64,000 nt of DNA from Volutella citrinella (Eukaryota; Ascomycota; Sordariomycetes; Hypocreales; Nectriaceae), in assembly GCA_034401135.1 (NCBI GenBank), contig JAWZSP010000005.1, positions 744,001 to 808,000 on the forward strand. Direction: 5' to 3'. A model generated the notes under the pieces. That model saw only the letters and a list, made by a program, of their open reading frames with translations, was not told the DNA's origin and did not search any database. Positions 21,681 to 31,602 of this stretch are shown piece after piece; position 1 is the stretch's first letter, and the number at the start of each line of letters is the position of its first letter. The position numbers and the translations under genes are program-made.

Positions 21681-22844
21681 ATGATATCGACAGCCCCAAG
21701 CAAGCCCATGATGAAGGTCTACTACAAGCAGCCCGTAGGCACCGTCTTTTGGAGCGTGACACAATTCACTTTTAATGCCGCCGACAACGACTCTACCGTG
21801 GTGATAATGTGCAATGGCCGTCGCATCGTCATCAGCCTACGCCTCGCCCACTTTGCCGCCTCCCAGTCCATCAAAAACAAATACTATCTATTCCTGCGCG
21901 TCGCAGACAACGAGGCACGTGAATACTACACCGTCGATGATTTCTTTGACTGGCTTGCCGAGCCGCTGCTCCCATTCATCAACCAGCTGAGCGCGCTCGA
22001 CAGGGTGCCGCCAACCTTGGACTCGTTCTTCTCGCCACCAGTTCACTACGTTAGCCTGTACGCGAAAGACAATTCGCTGGTAGCGGCGCCGTATCGAGAT
22101 GGCTGCACAGATCCTCCTCTCTATGGTGCTACGATTCCGGCAGCCGTCACCTCGCAATGGCCTTGTTTTGCGCCGTCGGAGCTGGGCATTGGCGATGGTG
22201 ACTGCGACCTGGAGACATTTGCGACCAAGCCAAAGACAATAATCCTCGGGGACGGATCAACAGCTATTTTGAAGACTGCTTTTCCCAGTGACAAGGCTAG
22301 CATTCTCAGGGAACTCGAAGCTTACCGAAGGATCCGCGATGCCTGCTTTGATGCTTCGGTGCGCATCTCGCGGCTACGCGGCCTCGTGCTGGACGCAGAT
22401 GGACGAGTGCTCGGGATGCTCCTCGCCTACGCCGGATGCGATGGTGGAAATCCATGCCCGATTGCAACTTTCGGCACGAGCGAGGCTCTGCGACGAAGGT
22501 GGCTCGCTCAGATCCGAGAAACTACACATAACCTGCACGCGGCGGGCATCGCATGGGGCGCCGTCCATCCCGACAACGTGCTCGTCGACCTAAAAGGCAA
22601 TGTCTGGCTGACCGGGTTTGGCGCTGGCATCGAAACCAGCCAGACGCCCAATGAGCTTACCGGAACAATCGCAGCTGACAGAGCGGCAATGCCCCTGTTG
22701 GAGTATGCTCTCATACAGGATAGTCCGGAGTCAAGCGCGGCAGATGATTCAAGCACGGCCGAGCTGGACACTAAAGAGCTGGACCTTGCTTTCCAGCGTG
22801 GAATAGAGCCAGAAGCGAGGCGGCACTACCGGCTGCAAGCTTAA
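21681..22844 (+). CDS. Kinase-fold protein with degenerate catalytic motifs
   Basis: An uninterrupted 387-codon frame. The N-terminal 170 residues are a mixed domain with no recognised family. Residues 180-330 follow a protein-kinase-like order: IILGDGSTAILKTAF (a possible VAIK-type strand), EAYRRIRDACFD (helix C with Glu), LGMLLAYAG (hinge), and a catalytic-loop equivalent AVHPDNVLVD. In active fungal relatives that loop reads HGDVKPDNVLID; here the catalytic Asp is replaced by Ala. The following DFG equivalent reads TGFGAG, lacking the metal-binding Asp. Both losses point to a pseudokinase. The protein ends soon after, with an acidic Ser/Asp/Glu-rich tail, so the C-lobe is truncated. A binding or regulatory role is possible; nothing in the neighbourhood suggests a partner. 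Confidence 0.7.
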   Translation: MISTAPSKPMMKVYYKQPVGTVFWSVTQFTFNAADNDSTVVIMCNGRRIVISLRLAHFAASQSIKNKYYLFLRVADNEAREYYTVDDFFDWLAEPLLPFINQLSALDRVPPTLDSFFSPPVHYVSLYAKDNSLVAAPYRDGCTDPPLYGATIPAAVTSQWPCFAPSELGIGDGDCDLETFATKPKTIILGDGSTAILKTAFPSDKASILRELEAYRRIRDACFDASVRISRLRGLVLDADGRVLGMLLAYAGCDGGNPCPIATFGTSEALRRRWLAQIRETTHNLHAAGIAWGAVHPDNVLVDLKGNVWLTGFGAGIETSQTPNELTGTIAADRAAMPLLEYALIQDSPESSAADDSSTAELDTKELDLAFQRGIEPEARRHYRLQA

Positions 22845-23096
22845 ATCAGGAGCAGCCAGACAATATGCATACTAGTGGTTTTGAGCTTTGGCAATTTGGC
22901 TTACTACTATACGGGAGAGCCGTATACACACTGGTACCGCAAATCAGGCGGGGGTCAATGAGGCTCTAGCCCATCGAGCAATCCCAAAAATAATTACATC
23001 ATCTCCAATATTGGTTGCAACTAACTCAGCGTGTCAAGACAGACCTAGTCTAATTATTCCCAGGTGGCTATCCACCATCATGCCTCTATACAAGTT

Positions 23097-23657
23097 CTAG
23101 CACCTTAGCCGCATTTTCAGCTTGTCACCATCTTCAATCTCCTTTCTTTTACTGACAAGTTCCTGCATGTCCCAATTACAGCTCAACCAGCGTCCCTGCA
23201 GCCAGACTCTCCTCTCCTGAGTCAACCACGCAACGGTTTCGCCGGCAAGAGCTGACGAATCCACGAAAAGGGGAAACAGTCTTTCAGGCATCGCAACCTT
23301 TGTCATTTCTGACATGATTGCGCCAGGGTGGACAGAGTAAACGAGTAGCCCGTTGACTGCTTCCTCAGCGAGTAACGCCTCGGTAAACTTGAGCACTGCG
23401 CACTTTGAGGCAGCATAGTTGCTGGAGAATGGGCGGACCCCGATGGAGGCGACCGAGTTGATATTTATGATGGTCTTGAGCCCATCCGTGTTCTCCAGCA
23501 ACAGCGGAGTGAAGTACGCCAGATTATTTCTCATCTCTCTCGGGGAACGACGCTGAGGCCGGGCACCATCATCATGACCGGAACCCCTTCGGGCGTTGGC
23601 TACTTCCGTAAACAGTTCCTTAAGAACCGGGACGTTGTTGAGGTTGACGTAGATAAG
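23097..23657 (-). pseudogene. 5'-truncated short-chain dehydrogenase
   Basis: The C-terminal half of a classical SDR is intact: NINSVASIG, then the catalytic YAASK, FTEALLAEE, HPGAIMSEM and a tail (ETVAWLTQERRVWLQGR) close to that of the intact SDR at 30685-31602, so the two are paralogues. Upstream, an open stretch back to 23657 reads VPVLKELFTEVANAR, the usual helix before the NNAG strand, but the NNAG strand itself is scrambled and the N-terminal GxxxGxG cofactor loop is missing. A TAG acceptor-like site stands at 23658-23660. Further upstream is unrelated repetitive DNA with no SDR sequence. The first ATG (23534) would leave a 145-residue protein without a cofactor site. Most likely a pseudogene cut by an insertion or deletion. 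Confidence 0.7.
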
Positions 23658-23660
23658 CTA

Positions 23661-24233
23661 GGTAGAATCTCAAATACCATGGTTTTTTATTAGCTTAGTA
23701 TAGACGGAAAACACGGTGGGTGGCATTTCATCCGCCCTGACGGCCCCCCCCTCGTCCGTCCTGACACAGCGATATGGGACGGTGTGCTATAGTGGGGTGT
23801 AGAAGGAAATTGACAAGCTTCTTAGTGCCCTGAAAATGCAAACTATTGAATGGCTTAGTGCCCCGGAAATGGAGACCCCCCCGACGGCTATTGAGAATTA
23901 GCGCCGACTCCCTGCGTTAGCTCTTCGCAACAAATCAATTTTGCCAGGGAGACACAGCGCATTGGGAAGAGTCCTGGCCGTCTGAACAGGCAAACGAGAT
24001 TCAGCTGCCAATACTGCAAGACCCTTGTGCTAATTAGTTGAAAATCTCGTAATCAACACGGCCGTAGCAGCAGCAAGAATGACCCACTGCTCAAAATGAT
24101 ATCTAACTCGACTGAGGCCAATTTGATGACGCACTGGTCCCTTCCGCCCCCGTCTTGAACTGTGAGCCAGTTGATCGACTGATCTTGCATCCCATGGGGG
24201 TTGGTTGCTCTGTTCCCGTCGTGGAAAGCCAGC
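23661..24233. other. Intergenic region with short repeated units
   Basis: GCTTCTTAGTGCCCTGAAAATG at about 23817 and GGCTTAGTGCCCCGGAAATG at about 23852 are near-direct repeats, flanked by C-runs (CCCCCCCC near 23742 and CCCCCC near 23876). This looks like a fragment of a repetitive or transposon-derived element inserted beside the truncated SDR. The right part should contain the promoter of the large surface-protein gene. Confidence 0.4.
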
Positions 24234-27200
24234 ATGCGCCATTCAGAAGCCCTTGTGGCTGCCGCCTTGTTCGGTTGGGCGGCGGCTAGTCGCTGCGCAC
24301 CACGATCTTCTTCCATCTCAAGACTCGTTAGTTCAGCCACTACCGAAGCCACGGCGAGCGAGTCGACGCTATCCGGCGACTTGGATATCAGTTCCAGCTC
24401 TGTTGGTGTTGCACTCGAGTCAAGCGGCACTGTCATCACTATCGCCACCAGCAGCTATGCTTCTGAGACTGAAACTGTCGCTCCGTCGTCGACGTCCGGG
24501 TCGACGCGTCCATCAGTCACCAACTTGCTGAGAAATGGAAACTTCCCACTGTTCAGCCAGAATTCTGTGGGTGGGCTCCAATATTTCGAAGTCGACAACG
24601 ATGTTCTTCAAGTCTCGGGCAAGGGACAAAGCAACGGGGAGAACCAAGAGATGGGCTGCGCCAAGTTTGCGGCTCAAGCCCCCAATCGTCTTTCAGGGCG
24701 ACAGCTCGGTGCCGCTGGTAGCTCGGCCAAGATTCGACAAATGATTGAGTTACCAGGAGAGAGCGACTTCCTCACTGTCCAATTCTTCTACGCTGTGCTC
24801 AAAAGCGAAGCTGCGTCCACTTGCCGGATCAACATTTACTTCGCTGAAAGTCTCCTTCTGTCGACACCATATTTCGATGTCCAACCGCAGAGAGAAACTG
24901 CACCCTACTCTCAGATTGCGGAACGAGCACAAATCACACAACAGCAGGGGTATTTTGCAGTCGAGTTGAATTGTGAAGGAACGGGTGCTGCCGGTGTCCT
25001 GGTTGACCAAATATTCATCACCACAGAGATAACGCCCGAGCAACTCAATGGCATACAAATAATTTGGCCTGGAGCTCCTGAGACTTCCACAAGCTCTACA
25101 TTACCAAGCACCTCGCTTGAGAGCAGCGCCATCGTCACCCAATCAGATGCTACTACAGCAACAAGCTTCTCAGACCCAGCACCAAGCTCAAGTGCAATCC
25201 CCACGACAGTTTTTCCAGAGACTTCTGCAGAAGCCCAGTCATCCATCACGTTTACTGGTGTCCCAACGAGCACAGAAACGGAGCAGTCCGGCACCAGTAC
25301 CTCCCCGATCGCTGCATCAATTACGCTACTTGAAACAACCACTGAGACAGATGCTCTGTCCACTGCACCTACCGATGCCAGCACAGTCCAGGAATCCGCA
25401 TCACAATCTACAGAGTACGGCGCATCTGAGAGTACATCAATCCCGACGTCTCCTACATCTACCAGTAGTAAGCAGCAGGACAGCTCGACGTATGAGTCAT
25501 CAGTGTCGGAGAGCACAAACGGTGCTTCCTCAACTGGAACAATCACCTCTGTGGAATCTTCCATTTCATCTTCCGATTTCACTGTTCCTGCCTCTTCATC
25601 CGCTGTCTCTACACAAGAACTCGGATCTTCGGCGACACTCTCTATTGAACCCACTTCGGGGTCTGCCACATCGGAATCTGCTCTACCAGCTTCCCTCACA
25701 TGGGAGTCAACGAGCTTGGAACCGACTTCATATCAAACTTCAACGAGTGAAACTACAACAGATGAGTCTACGACGTTGACATCCGCTACTGTTGGGTCCA
25801 ATGGAGAACAGTCCACGACTTTGGAAGACACTACATCGGAATCCTCGATGTCAGAAACCGCTACAGCTGAATCTACCGCGTTGATATCTACTACTGGATC
25901 TGAGTCCAGCGAAACGCAATCCATCACATTGGAAGACACTACAACAGAATCCTCCATGTCAGAAACTACTGCAGCTGAGTCTACTGCGTTGGCATCTACT
26001 ACTTCTGGATCGGACGAGCCACAATCCACCACATTGGACGTCACTGCGTTAGAATCCTCAATCTCAGAAACTACAACGGCTGAATCAACGACTGAAGATT
26101 CCACCGCTATACCGCCGACTTCATCCGCTGTTACAGATTATGGTACATCAGAGTCCGGCACAATTGGTTCCACAACGGATTCCAGCACGATTGCTCCTAC
26201 GACAGATTCAGCCACCATTGATTCCACAATTTCCACAGCAGATTCAACCACCATTGATTCTACAACAGATTCCAGCATGATTGGTTCCACGACAGAAAGC
26301 CCAACTGACGGAGAATCTGGCACGACAGATTTTGCAAGCACAGCACCTACGACAACGCAATATGATTCTGCGGATTCTTCAACGACGCTGTTTACTTTCG
26401 AGCCAACTTCAACTGGGGAATCCTCCTCCGAGGCTACGACACAAACCGATGCTGACGAACAAACGACGGTTTCCACAGCTAGAACGGAAGAAACAACCTC
26501 CGCAGGGGCCGTTGAACCCTCCACTAAGATTCCCACGCTGTCTACTACTATTATGACATTCTCGGTCTCCGGAACTGCATCCCTTGGCGAATCAACCACT
26601 ACCGCGTCTACCGAAGCCATCCCGCCCCTGCCGACTTCACTTGATGATTTGAGTCCGGGTGCACGCGAAATATATAACTACATGAAAGAACATGCGCCAA
26701 AAGCTGACGATGGTTCTGTTATTTTCCCTCGCAACTCGAACGGAGACGGAGCTACGCTTGAGCCCAGCCCTTTTGACCCGGAGAACACCGAGGCCCAAAA
26801 AGAACTGGAACAAGAGTTTGAAAGACTTGGCGCTGGGCCAATTGATGACCTCGCCGCTGCCGCAATTGCCAAGGCGGATGACGCCAAGAACGGCGTCTGC
26901 TCCAACCCGAACCAGCGACGAGGGACTCTGCTCGACGGCCACGCTACAGGGGCCAGAATCAAAAGAAGCCGCAGATCTAGTGGGTTGTCCGGAAAGCCGC
27001 TACACAATCACCTCGCGAAGAGAGGCTTTTGGGACTGGTTCTGGGACCTTGCCTGCAACGACGTCGTGGAGTATTTCCTTGGCGACATTGACTCCCTTGC
27101 GGCAATCCAGGAGCTTCTCTGCAACGGAAAGGATGCTTATGATGGCCGAGATGCCTACTATTGCCTCCTAAATGGTTGCAACGCCGAAATATGGCAGGAA

Positions 27201-29144
27201 GCAACCTGGACCTGGCAATATGCCGCCAGATCCAACATTGCCTTGTCGCCTCGCACGGTTCTCAAAACCAAGGGCAGTGGCAACGCTCTATCCTGCGAGA
27301 ACTGCGCTCTAGATGTGCCAAGAGTGTCCTTTGACGGCACGCTTGTGATGTACATCATCAAAGGCGAAATGACCCTCAAGGAGGCGACGATTTACCCCGA
27401 AATCACAGCCAATGCCGACCTGGTCATGCGCCTGAAGACCGACGCGGCTTGGAAAGACTCATGGAGCTACAACTTCCAGGGCATACCGCTGCAGGGTGTG
27501 GGTGACAACGGCTGGAGTGTAAGTGCGAAGCTGTTATGGGGCCTGGGTGTCAGCTTCGATGCCAGCCAGGCCGTCGATGTTGTGGGCGGTGCTTCATTCA
27601 AGCTCGACAAAGCCAGGGCGCAAATCAATATCGACAAGAAAGGCGTTGCATCCTCCAGTTCCAAAGCCAACTGGCAGCCAGCTGTCACTTTTCAGTTCCC
27701 AACATTCACTACACCAGGCGGTGTTGTCCTGCAGCCGTACATGAAGTGGGCTTTTGAACTTGATGTCCGGGCTCAGCAACCAATCAAGCTGACACCAGCC
27801 ATTTCTTCCGTGTCCTTATTTACCATCCAGTCCATATTTTCAAAGGATCCCCAAAGCACCTGTCCACTACCCAATAAACTCGGGGTGAACACCTTCCTCA
27901 ACACCAAGACCAATCTGGTTCTCGGCACCAACTCTATGGAGACGCTGTACAACGATGACAGCCGACTGCCGGATAGATGTCTCGACCCTCCGGCACAGCC
28001 AGACTACAACCCTTCACTTGCCGAGATCAGGAGCCTGGCAGAGCTTGGTGGCGCATTCTGCACGTCGTACATCAGGTACAGCCCCCCGAGGGTCACGTCC
28101 AGAAAGATATCCACAATCTACACGCCGACCACCACCATCACTGAGACAACGGTAACGACGATCACGGGCTTCCCCGTTGTGACCGTAACCAGAACCGAAA
28201 GGATTGACAAGGGTATTCAAACTTCCCACTACCCAACGCAATCGATAGTCCAGGCGAGCGACAAAACTGCCTCGGTCCCCAAGGTAACAGCAACCGCCGC
28301 AGCCAAGATTGAGGCCCGACAAGCGATTCAGACCCCAGCCATGGTAGCCGGTTGGCACAGTTCCAAGATATCACTGGCATGTAGTCAAGTTGCCACCGGA
28401 ACTACTACCTTTACTCAGTCAGGAGTCACCGTCGTCGGCTCGGGTAGCGTCATAACGACCGTCACGTCCTCGACCAAGACGGACGCCCCCGTCGCCACAG
28501 AGACAGTAACAGAGCAGTATGAGATTTTTCGTGGTGCCGTCAATGAGCCCGAGGGGACACGATCCGTCTGGGGTTGTTCCGAACCAGCCCCTGATTCGGG
28601 AGCTTGCTTCAAGATCATTGTCCATGGTCCCGAATGGGTCGACGGCCAAGAAATGCGCTACGGTTATGACATCGGCATCGGAGTCGAGGCGGCGAGCGGC
28701 CCGAGTCAGAATACCCAGAAGACATTCTACCTGGACGAGAATGGCCTTTTGCGACTGCAGGACCTCGAACCGATGAACTGGTCCGAGGGCTTCCCAGCGC
28801 CAATCCTCGTTCGGGGAAACCCTTCCTGGGAGGGTATCGAAACGGGCGAATGGCCAGCTTTCGAGCTCTTTACTAGCCCTTATTTACTCAGTCCCTACTT
28901 CGATTCGGATGCTTCCCATGAGCACCTCTACTGCTCCAAGGATCCCGACCCCTGCTCAAGGGAATTGTCGTGTCGTACGAACACTCTCGATGGCATCAGC
29001 TTTATTCCGCCACAGTTTTGGACCCCGGACGACTTGGGATTCGTGGCTGGTGTTCATTTTAGGATGTTTATCGGACCTGTTCCCGGCGGTGTCCCGGCGA
29101 GACTGACTTGGGAGCCGATGCCTTGCATCTGTGGCGGTGTGTAG
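24234..29144 (+). CDS. Giant Ser/Thr-rich secreted or wall-associated protein
   Basis: One exon encodes 1636 residues from ATG 24234; the frame is open 11 codons further but without an ATG. Residues 1-20 are a signal peptide (MRHSEALVAAALFGWAAAS). Residues 95-280 look like a beta-rich lectin/carbohydrate-binding-like domain (NLLRNGNFPLF, CRINIYFAE, FAVELNCEGTG). Residues 285-795 are almost only Ser, Thr, Glu, Ala and Pro with internal repeats, a stalk expected to be heavily O-mannosylated. A dibasic stretch (KRSRRSS, LAKRGFWDWF) near residue 920 could be a Kex2 site. Residues 925-1290 form a Cys-poor beta-rich domain, then a second Thr-rich bridge (TITETTVTTITG), and a Cys-rich C-terminal domain ending in MPCICGGV. 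No transmembrane or obvious GPI tail is seen. Adhesion is a guess from the layout; no family could be named with certainty. Confidence 0.8.
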   Translation: MRHSEALVAAALFGWAAASRCAPRSSSISRLVSSATTEATASESTLSGDLDISSSSVGVALESSGTVITIATSSYASETETVAPSSTSGSTRPSVTNLLRNGNFPLFSQNSVGGLQYFEVDNDVLQVSGKGQSNGENQEMGCAKFAAQAPNRLSGRQLGAAGSSAKIRQMIELPGESDFLTVQFFYAVLKSEAASTCRINIYFAESLLLSTPYFDVQPQRETAPYSQIAERAQITQQQGYFAVELNCEGTGAAGVLVDQIFITTEITPEQLNGIQIIWPGAPETSTSSTLPSTSLESSAIVTQSDATTATSFSDPAPSSSAIPTTVFPETSAEAQSSITFTGVPTSTETEQSGTSTSPIAASITLLETTTETDALSTAPTDASTVQESASQSTEYGASESTSIPTSPTSTSSKQQDSSTYESSVSESTNGASSTGTITSVESSISSSDFTVPASSSAVSTQELGSSATLSIEPTSGSATSESALPASLTWESTSLEPTSYQTSTSETTTDESTTLTSATVGSNGEQSTTLEDTTSESSMSETATAESTALISTTGSESSETQSITLEDTTTESSMSETTAAESTALASTTSGSDEPQSTTLDVTALESSISETTTAESTTEDSTAIPPTSSAVTDYGTSESGTIGSTTDSSTIAPTTDSATIDSTISTADSTTIDSTTDSSMIGSTTESPTDGESGTTDFASTAPTTTQYDSADSSTTLFTFEPTSTGESSSEATTQTDADEQTTVSTARTEETTSAGAVEPSTKIPTLSTTIMTFSVSGTASLGESTTTASTEAIPPLPTSLDDLSPGAREIYNYMKEHAPKADDGSVIFPRNSNGDGATLEPSPFDPENTEAQKELEQEFERLGAGPIDDLAAAAIAKADDAKNGVCSNPNQRRGTLLDGHATGARIKRSRRSSGLSGKPLHNHLAKRGFWDWFWDLACNDVVEYFLGDIDSLAAIQELLCNGKDAYDGRDAYYCLLNGCNAEIWQEATWTWQYAARSNIALSPRTVLKTKGSGNALSCENCALDVPRVSFDGTLVMYIIKGEMTLKEATIYPEITANADLVMRLKTDAAWKDSWSYNFQGIPLQGVGDNGWSVSAKLLWGLGVSFDASQAVDVVGGASFKLDKARAQINIDKKGVASSSSKANWQPAVTFQFPTFTTPGGVVLQPYMKWAFELDVRAQQPIKLTPAISSVSLFTIQSIFSKDPQSTCPLPNKLGVNTFLNTKTNLVLGTNSMETLYNDDSRLPDRCLDPPAQPDYNPSLAEIRSLAELGGAFCTSYIRYSPPRVTSRKISTIYTPTTTITETTVTTITGFPVVTVTRTERIDKGIQTSHYPTQSIVQASDKTASVPKVTATAAAKIEARQAIQTPAMVAGWHSSKISLACSQVATGTTTFTQSGVTVVGSGSVITTVTSSTKTDAPVATETVTEQYEIFRGAVNEPEGTRSVWGCSEPAPDSGACFKIIVHGPEWVDGQEMRYGYDIGIGVEAASGPSQNTQKTFYLDENGLLRLQDLEPMNWSEGFPAPILVRGNPSWEGIETGEWPAFELFTSPYLLSPYFDSDASHEHLYCSKDPDPCSRELSCRTNTLDGISFIPPQFWTPDDLGFVAGVHFRMFIGPVPGGVPARLTWEPMPCICGGV
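25735..26290 (+). repeat. Tandem repeats in the Ser/Thr stalk
   Basis: About three copies of a unit of roughly 40 codons (pattern TTLEDTT-ESSMSET-AESTAL-STTGS) run from about 25740 to 26100. They are followed by shorter STTDSSTI / SATIDSTI units of about 8-10 codons to 26290. Copies are similar at DNA level but not identical. Such coding repeats in fungal surface proteins expand and contract by recombination and alter stalk length. Confidence 0.75.
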
Positions 29145-30163
29145 GACTATGTGAAATCTACTTGACTGGGGATGAATCAGCGATTGGGTTTAAGCGTGAT
29201 CAATCATCATTGAGAGGCGTAATCAGTTATAGTATTGGGTGCGTTGGTAAGATTATGGGTCTGACTATTGTATACTATCTATTGCAGCTCGTCTATAGCA
29301 ATGAGCCGGTAATCAGGCCAAAATAGTACAAATGCAAGAAGGAAATCACTGCTCGCCTGGAGGCCTTGCTAGATGCTCTACCAAGGTGCAAAGGGCCCAG
29401 TGTACTCTAAGGCCAAAGGCCTTGCAAGCAGGATTTGATTGAAGCAAGATCTCAGATACTATGACCCTCGGCCTCTGCTTTTGACGCAGTTGAAATAGTG
29501 GTGAGCGCCTAGGCCGCCTACCTTGGGTGATTACCGTAATATCTACGAATGCGATAGTGAACCATTCCCTCCTCTAGCTTCGGCGATGGCGTAGCTTACG
29601 GTGAGCTTACGGCCAGCCAAGAACTCTATCGGCAACTAAGCCGAGTAGAACAAGAGTTTTGGGCTGCATATGATGCGACGTTGACCAGAATGTGCGAATA
29701 GCACGTGGAATAAGATTCAACCAGCCACTCTCGGCTTCCCCGGTCCCGATCCCGCCTCAAACGAGCTTGGTGCGTAGACTGTCTCCCAGATTAGCATCCT
29801 GAGACTCAGCCAGCCACCCCGCATGCCTTGGACCGAGTACTATTTGTGAATGAGCCAATTGCCACTGCTCGCCACAGAAAAGGAGACTGATGAAACAATA
29901 ATTGAGTTCGTACTCAATTTATGACGTTATTGTCCACGTCAGCCCGGATCGCGGCACACTCGGCACCTCCCGCCGACTTTAGCGCCGGTGATGCCGGCGA
30001 TCCGAGAATGAGGAGCCAACAAGCCAATCGAGGGTATAATAAATACAGCTCGCCTTCACCCCCGGAATTTCTCTGAGCAAGAGGTTACAAATCAATCCTA
30101 TCGACGAACCTTGAAGCTTGTATTCACTCTTGCATCTCCCCGCGTCTATTTTTATACGAAAAC
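29145..30163. other. Intergenic region with a decayed reading frame
   Basis: Contains the 3' flank of the surface-protein gene, a protein-like decayed stretch (29333-29700, listed separately), and the CipC-like promoter. TATAATAAATA at about 30034 and a CT-rich stretch lie about 100-130 bp before the CipC-like ATG. Confidence 0.4.
29333..29700 (+). pseudogene. Decayed unknown coding sequence
   Basis: Stretches on the plus strand read like protein but are broken by stops and frame changes: KEITARLEALLDALPRCKG, then YDPRPLLLTQLK, a stop, APRPPTLGDYRNIYECDSE, and in another frame FGDGVAYGELTASQELYRQL followed by EQEFWAAYDATLTRM. There is no start codon or splice pattern that joins them. No family was recognised. 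The most economical reading is an old pseudogene or transposon-derived coding remnant. Confidence 0.4.
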
Positions 30164-30586
30164 ATGGGTTGGTTCGATGGTATGTTGTCCCCGTGCAGAG
30201 TCTACACTATAAGCTCACAAGCCACAGACGACTCCTACCAGGCTCAGGCCTACGACGAGGTGAGGAACCGCCCTCACGAGGCCAAGTGGACGCATGAGCT
30301 CCTCGGCGGCGCTGCCGCATTCGAGGCCGCCAAGGTGTACGAGGACCACGTTGCCAGGAATGGTACGAATGATTGACCCCGCTGCGCCTGTTAGCAATGA
30401 TCTGACTTCCCTCTAGGTCACCCTGCCGAGCATGCCCGAGCCAAGGAGATGCTGGCCGGTGTCATCGGTGCCTTTGTCGACCGTGAAGTCGAGACTAGGG
30501 GACTGGACTATGTCGACCGAGAGAAGGCCAAGCGCCACGCCCAGCAACAGGCTGAGGAGCAGCTTCAGCAGGAAGGCCGATGGTAG
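30164..30586 (+). CDS. CipC-like antibiotic-response protein (DUF3759)
   Basis: Three exons (30164-30179, 30228-30362, 30417-30586) encode 106 residues. Introns of 48 and 54 bp have GT...AG ends and keep phase; the first joins MGWFD to DDSYQAQAYDEV, the standard start of CipC proteins. Conserved features are WTHELLGGAAAFEAAK, EMLAGVIGAFVDREVETRGL and a Lys/Gln-rich helical end (EQLQQEGRW). CipC was found in Aspergillus nidulans as a concanamycin-induced protein; homologues are strongly stress- and infection-induced, cytosolic and of unknown biochemical function. Size is typical (about 105-115 residues). A TATA-like stretch lies at 30034. Confidence 0.9.
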
Positions 30587-30684
30587 AGATTCCGTGCGTA
30601 GCTTCTGTATTTAAGCATATAAAAAAAACAAAGCCATGACTATGATTTTATTCACAACATTAATATCTTGGAGCCCCGCCACTC

Positions 30685-31602
30685 TTATAGGGCCAACTTC
30701 CACTTCAGCAGATCCCTTTCCACTATCTCGTCCTTTCGCTTCTCAACCTCGGCGACGTTCCATCTCACGCTCACAACGCGTCCAGATAGCCACTCTCGCC
30801 GCTCCTTTACCAGCCAGACCATAGTCTCGGGAGCCAGGGCTGGGTCATCCTTGGGCACGTGCTGGAGGACGGGATGCATCGTTGCGGCCATTGGGGTATC
30901 CGTCAAGCCAGGCTCAAAGGAAAATGCAAGAAGCCCCTGGTCCCCGTACTCATGGACTAGGGACTCTGTGAAGCGGCACACGGCGACTTTGGAAGGGCCA
31001 TAGGACGAGTAGCCCTGGATCCCCATGATGGCCATTCCGCTTGTCATGTTGATGACAGACTTGAGCGAGGACTTGAGGAGCAGCGGCAGCAAGGCCCTGG
31101 TCACCAGGTAAGTGCCCTTGACGTTGACCTCCCAGACGTTCCACCAATCCAGCGGGTCCGAGTCCTGGATGAAGTTGTGCTCCTCCAGCGCGCCGGCATT
31201 GTTGATGAGCACGTCCAGGGAGCCGTCAAAGGACTCTTCCACAGCCTTGGCGATTCTCTCAACGTGCTGCTCTGAGCGGACATCGGCAGGAATAACTAGA
31301 ACTAGAGGTTCGACAAGGCCCTCGGCTTTGGCCGCTTGCTTTGCCTCGTCGGCCACGTTCTGGAGCTGCGCCTCCGATCGAGCGGAAATGGCTATCCGCG
31401 AGCACCCTGCCCTGGCAAACGTCGATGCGAGTACCCTTCCTACACCCTGAGAGGCCCCGGTTATGAGGACTGACTTGCCGCTGAGGTCCGCATTTCTGGG
31501 CGAGATGAGGGGGTAGCTCTGCGAGCAGGGTGGCGAGTTGAAGCTGATGAGGTCGCCGTAGTTGGCAAAGTCGACCTTTGGGTCAGGCTTCTCAGAAGAC
31601 AT
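30685..31602 (-). CDS. Short-chain dehydrogenase/reductase (classical SDR)
   Basis: A single exon of 305 codons from ATG 31602. The cofactor loop TGASQGVG is at residues 48-55, NNAG follows DVLI in the middle, and the catalytic set is present with Ser in NMTSGM and YGPSK. The N-terminal 40-residue extension (ending SYPLISPRNADLSGK) and the C-terminal MVWLVKERREWLSGR tail mark a fungal subgroup that also includes the broken copy at 23097-23657. The loop lacks an Arg directly after the motif, so NAD versus NADP preference is left open. The substrate is unknown. No CCTCGG box is seen in its promoter, unlike the cluster to the right, so it probably lies outside that regulon. Confidence 0.85.
   Translation of the reverse strand: MSSEKPDPKVDFANYGDLISFNSPPCSQSYPLISPRNADLSGKSVLITGASQGVGRVLASTFARAGCSRIAISARSEAQLQNVADEAKQAAKAEGLVEPLVLVIPADVRSEQHVERIAKAVEESFDGSLDVLINNAGALEEHNFIQDSDPLDWWNVWEVNVKGTYLVTRALLPLLLKSSLKSVINMTSGMAIMGIQGYSSYGPSKVAVCRFTESLVHEYGDQGLLAFSFEPGLTDTPMAATMHPVLQHVPKDDPALAPETMVWLVKERREWLSGRVVSVRWNVAEVEKRKDEIVERDLLKWKLAL

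Noticed and set aside
24911..26620. Long minus-strand frames rich in Val, Ser and Asp (24911-25699, 26138-26620)
   Set aside because: They are antisense shadows of the Ser/Thr repeat region: reversed Ser/Thr codons give Val/Ser/Asp-rich frames without stops. The same holds for 13460-14242 and 14249-14905.
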